Shown: piece after piece, positions 29,334 to 37,026 of the stretch | Layout of the letters: each line of letters starts with the position of its first letter | Position numbering within the stretch: the stretch's first letter is position 1 | NCBI GenBank assembly: GCA_001662425.1 | Contig: BDDC01000514.1 | Coordinates: forward strand, 885 to 37,910 | DNA: 37,026 bases | DNA from: Chlamydomonas sphaeroides | Taxonomy: Eukaryota; Chlorophyta; Chlorophyceae; Chlamydomonadales; Chlamydomonadaceae | Direction of reading: 5' to 3' | Notes under the pieces: generated by a model | Told to the model about the DNA's origin: nothing | Databases searched by the model: none | What the model saw: only the letters and a program-made list of their open reading frames with translations | Position numbers and translations under genes: made by a program

Positions 29334-29869
29334 GGGCAGGATGTGCGTGTTGGGGGTCGGGGTTGGCGGCACGCGAGCTGGGGCATTGCAGGGGCAGGCG
29401 GGGCATAACTTGTGCGAGGACTAAGCTGCGTGTCGAGGGAAACCTAGCCGTATCGTGGTGCGGTTGCGTGAGACAGCATGGCTCTTGGCGGCTTGCGTGG
29501 TACGGTTCTGGGTTGGTTGGGAGGTGCGTTGGTGTGCACTGCGCTGTTCTGCAGGATGCGAGCGGCGCATGATGGCAGGGTCGGGCAATGGGCAGGCGTG
29601 AGGATTTTGTGGGTAGCCCAGGCATGCAGTGTACGTTGGCCTCTGTATGCTGTTTTGGCAGGCCCGCGTCTGGGCTCTAGGTGAGGATGCTTACGTGCCG
29701 GCTGTGAGGATGCAATGGGTTGTGAGGCTCTTGATTGGCCGCGTGTGTAGCAGGACTGCTGCACGGCGGAGCCCTGCCTCGCGTGCCGAGGTGCGGGCGT
29801 TGCCTCGAGGCTCAGCATCACTAAGTTCTGCTAGGCCCCGCTGGCTAGGGCTGGGTTGCAAGTGAAGGT

Positions 29870-29885
29870 TGTAAGTAAGGTGTAA
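29870..29885 (+). terminator. TGTAA polyadenylation signals for the sterol dehydrogenase gene
   Basis: TGTAA occurs at 29870-29874 and again at 29881-29885, about 540 bases after the stop codon. TGTAA is the standard volvocine poly(A) signal. The intervening 29334-29869 would be the 3' untranslated region. Confidence 0.65.
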
Positions 29886-30847
29886 GGGAGGTGGCCGAGC
29901 AAGTTGCCATGCATGCCGAACGCACCTCTGTCGGCCTGTGTACGCTTGATACGCATACGGCTCTTGCATATCCATCTGCCTTCATAGTTTCACAGTCTCA
30001 AAGTTCACTTGTAAGCTTGAAATTCAAGCCTCTCTCGTGTCAGTGCACGGTGCACCGCCGCAACACAAATTCAGCTCACGCGGCCGGCGGAGGGTCTGCG
30101 CCGCCGGCCACGAGGGCCTTGGTAGATGTAGGAGGAGTTGACAAGGGGGATCCCGGCTACGGTAAGTGCTCATACACCCGGAACCCAAGTGGCATCGCTC
30201 TGGCTCCATGGCTTCATGGCAACCTTGTCGCCCTCCCCATGCCACGCAGGGACTGTGAAGCAAGCGGCCGCGACACAGCGAGAGCGGCAGCAGCGGCGAC
30301 GTGCGTTGAGATGTGCATTCCTGCCGTTGAGGCAGTTCGGGCGGCAAAGACCGGCCCGTGGGGTGAGGGCACGGATGTCGGTGTGCCCGAGACCCCTGAA
30401 ATAGTCCCGGCGACAACCGCATAATGACCGACTGTGTTCGTCTGGTCAGGGTGGCCTCTTTCTGGGGCAAGCCATGCACCCATGCGCAGCTGGGACAGGT
30501 TTTAAGTGATGAGGTACTGCCGTCTCACGCTGCTCGATCACCCTGCTGCGGCCGAGCTTGGCATGCTGGGCATGCAGGGTTCGCAGTTTGGGCGTGAACC
30601 GATGGAGTAGCACGAGTGGCGGGCGCGGCCGGCAGCCCAGACGAACGAGGGGGTGGGGGACTACCTTGTCATTCACGTGCATATGCAACCACACGTATGC
30701 CTGCGAGCGCTCGTCAGGGCCGCAGGCTGCAGAGGCGAAGGACTGGTGGGCCCCCCACAGTCCCGCTGCTGGCTGACAGCCGCCCGGCTTGAGCCAGCAT
30801 TCGGTGGATTAGCGAGATCACGACAGCCACGGCTGAAGCAGCAGTTG
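29886..30847. other. Intergenic region between convergent genes
   Basis: This stretch lies between the putative 3' ends of the sterol dehydrogenase (plus) and SR factor (minus) genes. Open frames here have no recognisable domains, no consistent splice sites and mixed composition. I see no gene. Confidence 0.55.
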
Positions 30848-30852
30848 TTACA
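30848..30852 (-). terminator. TGTAA polyadenylation signal for the SR factor gene
   Basis: The plus strand reads ttaca, so the minus strand carries TGTAA about 400 bases after the SR stop codon at 31255, a normal 3' untranslated length. Confidence 0.55.
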
Positions 30853-31254
30853 ATGCCTTGGTCCGTGCATGCTAGACGTCACAGCTTGAGCTTCCATGCT
30901 GCACACCCAAGCAACCTGGCCTCGTGTGTGGATGCGCGTACTCTGAAGTCCCCTGCAGGCGTCACCGGTCACGTCCCCGCCAGCCCCTCAAATGTCAGAA
31001 ACACATCACCCAACCCCAGCTTCTTACGCACGCTCGCGCGACGCCGCATCGGCATCGCCGCATTCGCCAGGGCCCTGCTCCCGTGCAGATCCCGTTCGGA
31101 AGCCACTCACGCCATCAGCTCGTCAGCCCCCATCCGGCCCGAACCTACGCACGCTGAATGCATGTTCCCATCAAGCCAGCACGCCTCCGGTGCCGACACA
31201 CCTGCCTGCCGGCTACTGCAAGCGTGAACGCGCCTTGCTGTGAGCAGCAGCGGC

Positions 31255-34250
31255 TTAGCGCTCGTAGCTCGGGGAGCGCTTGGCGGCCTCCGCCCGCGGC
31301 TCGGCAGCGGGGCTGGGGCTCCGCCGGCGGGGTGGCGGAGAGCGGCGCGGCGGGCTCCGGCTGCGGGCGGGCGACGCGCGGCGCGGCGGCGGGCTGCGGC
31401 TGCGCGGCGGCGAAGCGCGGCGCGCCGGCGACGCTCCGCGGCGCGGCGGCGGGCTCCGGCTGCGCGGCGGCGAAGCACGGCGAGGCGGCGAGGCACGGCG
31501 CGCCGGCGATGCACCGCGGCGAGGTGGCGACGCGCCGCGGCGGGGCGGCGAGGGGCGGCGCGCAGGGCTGCGGCTGCCGGGCGAGCGCCGGCGGGGAGGC
31601 GAAGCGCGGCGGTCACGCGAGCGCGAGCGCGAGCGGGACCTGTGGGGCCAGGGAAACGGAGGGAGGCCGCGACGTCAGCACGTCAAACCAACAGCTCACC
31701 AAGGACGAGGTAGGAGCCCCACTTCCTGCTCAGCTGCCCGAGCGAAGCCCCAGCCCAAACGTCCCCGCAGACAAGCCCTGCGAGCCGCCGCACCTGTGGC
31801 GGTCCTCGCCGTCGCCGCCGGGCCGCAGGTAGGGGTCCTCGTTCTGCACGAACTCGACCGTCAGCGTGCGGCCGTCCATCTGCGAGCCGTTGGTGCGCTC
31901 GAGCGCGCGCGCGGCCGAGTCCACATCCGGGAACTGCACGAAGGCGTAGTTCTGCAACAGCAGCGGACGCGCCAGGGAGGGCACCCAGGTGCGGCTCGCA
32001 GTGGCGGGAGCACTTCCGGCAGACAGGCTATGCCAGGCGTGCTGCAGTGCAAGCTGCATGGGAACATCTTGCAACGGCCGCACCTTCTTGATCTGCACGC
32101 GCAGCAGCTTGCCGAAGCGCGAGAAGCTGAGGTAGGTCAAGGCAAGAAACATGTGTCGGGTGTGTCGTGTCAGGACGAGGTCCTTTCTGCAAGGACGCGG
32201 GCACCATGGAGATCCAAGGGTGCCCGCACAAGGTTGGGGCCATAGGCGCTACTTACTACTGCTCGACGTCGCGCTCGTTGGTGCGGCGGGTGTCCTGCAG
32301 CGCGGGCGCACGGGGCGTCGGGCAAGGCACGCATCAGGGTCGGGTGCGAGGGCTGCAGCACAGGCCCACTCCACTGCGCTGACAGCCAGGCACTTCAAAA
32401 GCGCTTCCTACGGCACTCACAAAGTTGACCACGAACAGGGTCTTGGAGGGGCGCGTGTCGCGCTTGAGGTCGGACTCCTTGTGCTGCAGGCAGCAGGGCA
32501 GGGCATGTACCATGGGAGTAACGAACTAGTTGCGAACCTCCGAGCAGGGCAGGGCGGGCCGCACACGAAGTGTGGGGCAACGTCAGCGGCCGGCCAAGCA
32601 ATTGGGCCCTCAACGCCGGTGCTTGCACCACTGCTCTGAGCCATCAGACAGGGACATCTCCGGCTCCACCGGGGCAGCAATTTATGAACATCCGTGCACT
32701 CGCGCCCGTTGCCCAAACCAGCCAGCGCAGCCTCAGCGTGCGGTAAGTCCTCGCGTTGGCACCGCAGCTCTTCCCTGCGGTGCCCGCGTGCCCACCTGGG
32801 CCCACTGGACCTTCAGAAGGCGGCGCTTGAAGCCGAACTCAGTGCGGTCCAGCTTGCGGATGGCGTCCTCGGCATCCTCCTGCGCACCGGGCAGAGGCAT
32901 GGCGGGAAGGATGGAGGGGTCTGGCGAAGATCCGGCATGCGGTCAGGGCGCTACACCCGTGGGCATTGAGACGCAGTGGGGTCCAACCAGGGGCTGGGAA
33001 AGGTGGTGCTGGCCAGGCATGCCATCCCTTCTGACGTCAGGGCGCTGCTGGGCGGGCTGGGCGGACAGACAGGGCCTCACCCGGTAGCGCATGTAGACAA
33101 AGGCGAAGCCTGTAGGGGAGAGGCGATGCGGAGGGCGGGGAGCGCAGAGAAGGGGAGGGCAGAGGGGGTACGGCACAAGTCAGGGGCCGGCAGCCGGGAA
33201 GTGCTGGCGGGAGAAGCCGCAGCCTCTAGCTGACGGGCTGCGGCACTCCAGAAAGCCGCGCGCCGCCACGCCGCGGGCTGGCGCACACACCTCATCCGCC
33301 TCCATCCGCTCTGCCCGTGCGGCTGCTGAGCTAGCGTTTCGTGGGTGCAGTGCAGGAGACAGCCGGCGGTGCAGGCGGCGTGCCGTCAGCGCGCCGGGGG
33401 CGGCGGCGAAGGGTTGGCGGTTGCCGAGAAGGGATGTCGGTCGGCTATCGTGTTTGCAGGCGGGTTTGCGACTGACGTCGCCAGAGGCGTGGCCGGATGG
33501 GAGTCAGGTACGGGTTGTCGGAAGGCTCAGGCGAGGGTCGACATCGGCGAGCATGTGCGTCCCGTGTTGTAATGCCGTGAGGCCGACGGTTGCATAAAAG
33601 GGTAGCAGTGCGGACGCCGGGATGGACGGCAGTACGGATGAGCGGATGCGGGTGGCCGAGGAGTGGCGAAGGCCGCCTTGTCGGGGCCGGAGCGGCGTGC
33701 AGTCAGGTGAGGACGCAGGGGTCGCCTTCGGGGTAGGCGGGCCGTTGCTGCAGCGGAGGTGCTCGACAACCGTAGCATGGTCCAGCCCGGGTCGCCTGCC
33801 CGGTGCTCAGCGGACCTGGCGGTCAGGGTGCTAGGTGAGGCAACGGTCTGGCCACTGCGCTCAGCGGCACGGCCTGGCCACCCGCGCGCAGGTGCCGCTG
33901 GCACCCGAGACTAGGCCAAGAGGAACCATGCCTCAACCCCAGCGCCCTCCTTGCCTGTCTTCATGTCTGTGGGAAAAGGCAAGGAGCGGGACGAGGTTCA
34001 GGCACGCGCAATCTGTTGGGCTCTGGGCGCCAGAATGCAGCCAAAGTGTCTCACCGATGCGCTCCACACGGCCATACTTGTCGAAGAGGCGAACAATATC
34101 GCGCTCCTCGGCCTCATACTGCAGCGTGTCGGGAACGGGAAGCGTGAGATCGGCCTATGCACCCGGCTTGTGCGCCCCAGCATCCCGCGCAGCCAGACAC
34201 ACCTCGAAGTTGCCCACGTAAATGGGGCGGTCAGGTCGGTCCGAACCCAT
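31255..34250 (-). CDS. SR splicing factor, plant RS subfamily (RS31/RS40-like), two RRMs plus RS domain
   Basis: Ten exons total 924 nt (307 aa): 34250-34203, 34118-34055, 33966-33955, 33109-33081, 32879-32796, 32483-32421, 32294-32257, 32126-32084, 31951-31794, 31639-31255. RRM1 (about residues 9-80) has RNP2 IYVGNF and RNP1 GFAFVYMR, then EDAEDAIRKLD. RRM2 (about 93-165) has RNP2 LFVVNF and RNP1 NYAFVQF, with the typical GRTLTVEFV end. Residues 181-307 are an Arg/Ser/Pro domain with many RRASPPR and SRSPPPRR units, ending AKRSPSYER. This is the layout of plant RS-type SR proteins, nuclear regulators of constitutive and alternative splicing. The third exon is a 12-nt microexon giving DMKT, without which RRM1 lacks residues conserved in the family. 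The donor after it is GC rather than GT. The gene is divergent from the F-box gene. Confidence 0.9.
31381..31480 (-). repeat. 60-bp period repeat in the RS-domain exon
   Basis: Bases 31381-31420 and 31441-31480 match at 38 of 40 positions. Related shorter Arg/Ser/Pro units fill the rest of the exon. Each 60-bp period encodes a 20-residue unit containing RRASPPRSRSPPPRR, so the RS domain seems to have grown by local tandem duplication. Confidence 0.8.
33955..33966 (-). other. 12-nt microexon with a GC donor
   Basis: On the minus strand the sequence reads cacag, then ACATGAAGACAG, then gcaagg. Split codons with the flanking exons give I-D-M-K-T-G-F-A-F-V, matching the conserved VERVDMK-G-FAFVYM motif of RS-subfamily SR proteins. 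The exon is 12 nt, so skipping it keeps the frame. CAG|GCAAGG is a good match to the minor GC-AG donor consensus. Confidence 0.8.
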
Positions 34251-34689
34251 TGCTTGAGATGCTCAAAGAGCGCGGTTACTGGTGCTCAGCGCCGGCCTGA
34301 AAGCGTGTGCAAATTTCTGGTCGCGCTGACGCTTGTTCGAGGGCGCTGTGTGCGTTTCACCAAGAGTTGTTGCACTAGCGCGCGGTGCGCAGCCGCCTGG
34401 ACGTTTGCTGCGCTCCAGCACTGCTTACAAGCCCAACAATGTGCCTCTGCTGGGTGTATGTCGAAAAGTGCTCACGGGGCGAAGTGAAGCGAATCAATAC
34501 CGAATGGCTCGCAAGGTGTACGGCTGTATGCGGTGCTGTACGGCAGGGGAGTCGGCACCCCGAGGCACCGGCGCTCGGTGCCGCTCAACAAACCGCCTGA
34601 TGCCCGCAGTCACCCAATTGCACCAGGCACCGCCGTCGCAAGGCGACTGCACAGCTCAAACACTTTGCGCGAACTAGGGCTTCGGTAGA
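34251..34689. promoter_or_regulatory. Shared divergent promoter region, SR factor / F-box-vWA
   Basis: The two ATGs are 439 bases apart on opposite strands with no credible coding sequence between them. The region must contain both 5' untranslated regions and promoters. No clear TATA box was recognised. Confidence 0.55.
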
Positions 34690-37026
34690 ATGGGCCCTCA
34701 CTCGCCGCTTGCCTGCTTGCCCGATGACCTGCTGGCCGAAACTTTACTAGCGAGACTCGAAAGCAGAGAGCTGTGCGCCCTGCACGCGACGAGCAAGCAG
34801 TTCAGGGGGCTTGCGGTAGGCGTTCCGTGCAATGCCGCTCGCAACGAAGCCCACGCTGCGTTTGCGCTTGGCGACCTGGGCTCGTGCAGTGTCTCCTGCA
34901 ACTAGGCCGCCGGCGGATGCGCCGCGCTTTCTGGCCCCGGCGCGAGGCGCGACGATAACGCTTCAGAATGCGGCATAAAGCGTCACACACGCTCGCTCTC
35001 CGCGCAACAGGTCCCTCCCCTCCTCCTCCACCCTACAGGGCTGCGAGACGCTGTGGGAGATTCTTTTCTCTGCACAGTTTGGCCCACCCACGGGTGAGGC
35101 CACCCGCTTGCACGCCGGCGCTTGACGCACGCCTGCTTCGGCCGCCACCCGCCACCCGCCGGCCTCCTCGTGTTGGCTGCAGCGCTGCAACGGCGCGCCT
35201 CCCGCCTGGCGGGCTCCTGGAAGACGCTCTACCAGAGCAAGACGCAGACCGACAAGACCAGCGCGCCGTGGACCAAGCCCTGCCGCGAGGAGGTGACCGC
35301 GAGCGTGGAGCGGCTCACGCGCCGGGTGCTGGGCCCGCAGCAGCAAGTCAGGTACGGACTACGGAGCGCCCGCCCGTCGAACCGCAAGCAGCGCACTACC
35401 GGTACCCCCTGCGCTGTCCGTGCTATGGCGCCAGGCAAGACCCGCAGCGGTCACTCTGCTAGCTGCGCGATGCGCGCTGCAGCAAAAGTACGCTGCTGGC
35501 CCGCCGGTGCATGTAACGTCATACAAGGTTTGCCGTTGAAGGCCCGCCGTTGCATGCTGCTGCTCGGTGGGCGCTGTCTGGTTGTTGCATCGCGTGACAC
35601 GGTTGGCGATGCGGCGGCGCCCACCAACACGCGGGCACGCCGGCGCCTGTTGCGCCTCCGCCCGCCTCCATCTGTGTCTTCACAGCGCGCTCTCCCGAAA
35701 CCCGAACCGCGGACGGCGCGAAGGCCAGCCTGACTGCGGGTACCTCTGGACCCCGACGCGACTCCCACAATCATTGTATCCCACCGCAGTCTGTTCGCTC
35801 CTTAATTCCCCCGTCCCAACCCTCAACCCCCTAACCCCCGCCCCCAGCGTTGTGTTCCTGGTGGACGGCTCCGGCTCCGTCAACGCAGGTGGGGCCAGGT
35901 CTGCGCACCCGAAGATCCCGCACCTCGTGTAGCGCACACCGCCGCGGCCCCTGGGGCTCCTGTGACGCCTTCTCCCAACCTACCCCCAACACAGTAGGCC
36001 TTGCTCGCCCTGTACCTGCACGACGCCAAGCCCTGTCGCGGCTCTCCTGGCTCTCCGGACCCCATGCGCATGGCCGCCCCCTGCTCGCGGCGACGGCACA
36101 GTGCCTACAGCCTTCCGTCGAGACCTTCCCAACCCGCCATCGCCCACCTTCAAGCCCTTCCTCTGCGCGTCCTTCTCCTTCCCCCGCCCCGCCCCCCCCC
36201 CCGCGACCCACCCGCAGAGGAGTTCGAGGCGATGCTGACCTTCGTGACGGACGCGTCCAAGCAGCTCAAGGAGGCGGTCGGCGACTGCCAGGTGGGAGAA
36301 AAGGACGAGGGTTGGCGTCAGGTGCATAACCCCTGGTGCAATTCATGCGCAACTCGGCGCCGCATAACTCGGCGCTACGTTGCGTGGGAACTACTACAGT
36401 GGCCGGATCATTGTCCGCATCCGCAGTCCTCGACATCAAGGCTGGTGCCTCGGGGCGTTTCACGATGCCTGGGGGGTGGGGGCTTGCTTGACACCTCGTG
36501 CTCGGTCCTGCCTGCCTTTGCCCCCAGCAAAGCCCCTCCCTACCGCCTCCCGCCTCTCAAGTTGCGCACACGGGCCAGGGGCCCCCGACATCAACACTGC
36601 CAGCTGGGGACTGTAACCGATAGCCCGCACACCCCCTCACCCCTGCCTGCCATCCCCTACCCCAGGTGGCGGTGGTGCAGTTCTCCAACGATGTGCGCGT
36701 GGAGGTGCCGCTGGCGCCCGTGGACCTGGAGGCGCTGGCCAAGACCGCCAGGGAGATGGTGCGCGGCGGGGGTGCGTGTGTGTGTTCCAGTGTTAGGTAG
36801 CACAGAACCCCACACGCGGCACGGCACGCCCCGGGTAGAGTGGCGCGTCGGCCGTGCGCAGAGGGGAATGCCGTTAAATGCACCTGTGCGGAAGCAAAGC
36901 CCAGCCTGACCCGGGAGGAATGGCGCGTCGGCCGTGCGGAGAGGGAATGCGGTTAAACGCGCCAGTGCGGAAGCGAAGCCCAGCGCCACCCGAAAGGAGC
37001 CCGGTGCCCGGCCCAGCCCTCGTACC
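34690..37026 (+). CDS. F-box protein with von Willebrand factor A domain (C-terminus beyond window)
   Basis: Six exons join in phase: 34690-34815, 35039-35093, 35183-35351, 35848-35888, 36218-36291, 36666-36771 (about 190 residues), and the gene then continues past the window. Exon 1 encodes an F-box, LPDDLLAETLLARLESREL...SKQFRGLA. Exons 2 and 3 continue with CETLWEILFSAQFG and WKTLYQSK, the usual sequence after an F-box. Exon 4 encodes VVFLVDGSGSVNA, whose D-G-S-G-S is the metal-binding DxSxS (MIDAS) motif of a vWA domain. Exon 5 (EEFEAMLTFVTDASKQL) and exon 6 (VAVVQFSNDVRVEVPL) are the next helix and strand of the same fold. F-box proteins recruit substrates to SCF ubiquitin ligases. The vWA part could be the substrate- or partner-binding module. 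The next donor is at 36772 (GTGCGT) in phase 1. Confidence 0.8.
36841..36985. repeat. Imperfect tandem repeat, about 80-bp period, in an intron
   Basis: Units of about 65 bp at 36841-36905 and 36921-36984 share tggcgcgtcggccgtgcg and the ending cccagc with scattered differences between. They lie after the last visible exon of the F-box-vWA gene, in intron or untranslated sequence. Confidence 0.85.

Noticed and set aside
29891..30424. Plus-strand open frame of about 177 codons after the sterol dehydrogenase gene
   Set aside because: No domain, mixed composition, and it starts just after the TGTAA signals. It looks like chance openness in intergenic DNA.

Overview
The window is nuclear DNA from a flagellated green alga of the volvocine/Chlamydomonas type (Chlorophyceae). 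The evidence is the high GC content, many short GT-AG introns, TGTAA 3'-end signals, a complete flagellar central-pair gene, a plant-type SR splicing factor, and an extracellular protein combining algal Pro-rich linkers with REJ/polycystin-like sequence. I rebuilt exon structures by hand from splice sites and reading-frame phase. No transcript data were available.

Layout from left to right. (1) About 1-12,546, minus strand: one very large, left-truncated mosaic gene. Its order from the N-terminus is a membrane-anchor-like start, a glycosyltransferase family 61 (GT61) domain cut by a 398-base assembly gap, cysteine-rich GCC2/GCC3-like repeats, an unrecognised module of about 11 exons present twice in tandem, a Pro-rich linker, a saposin-B-like Cys domain, a second Pro-rich linker, and a REJ/polycystin-like region that runs off the left edge. 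(2) About 12.7-14.4 kb: mostly intergenic, with one weak candidate for a small secreted protein. (3) 14,406-26,841, minus strand: a complete 20-exon gene for CFAP54 (FAP54), a protein of the C1d projection of the ciliary central apparatus, 3,119 aa by my model. (4) 27,349-29,333, plus strand: a three-exon 100-aa membrane protein (possibly PET100-like) followed after only 92 bases by an intronless NSDHL/ERG26-type sterol dehydrogenase. The spliced first gene plus spacer contains no second ATG before the sterol gene, so the pair is a good bicistronic mRNA candidate. (5) 31,255-34,250, minus strand: an RS-subfamily SR splicing factor with ten exons, one of them a 12-nt microexon followed by a GC donor. 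(6) 34,690 to the right edge, plus strand: the 5' part of an F-box plus von Willebrand A (vWA) gene.

The genes do not form one pathway. The points most worth following up are the GT61/REJ mosaic with its internal duplication, an exact 96-bp duplication that copies a splice acceptor in frame, the SR microexon, the likely bicistron, and the F-box-vWA fusion. Two divergent gene pairs (CFAP54 with the small membrane protein, and SR factor with F-box-vWA) share short intergenic regions of about 0.5 kb that probably act as bidirectional promoters.
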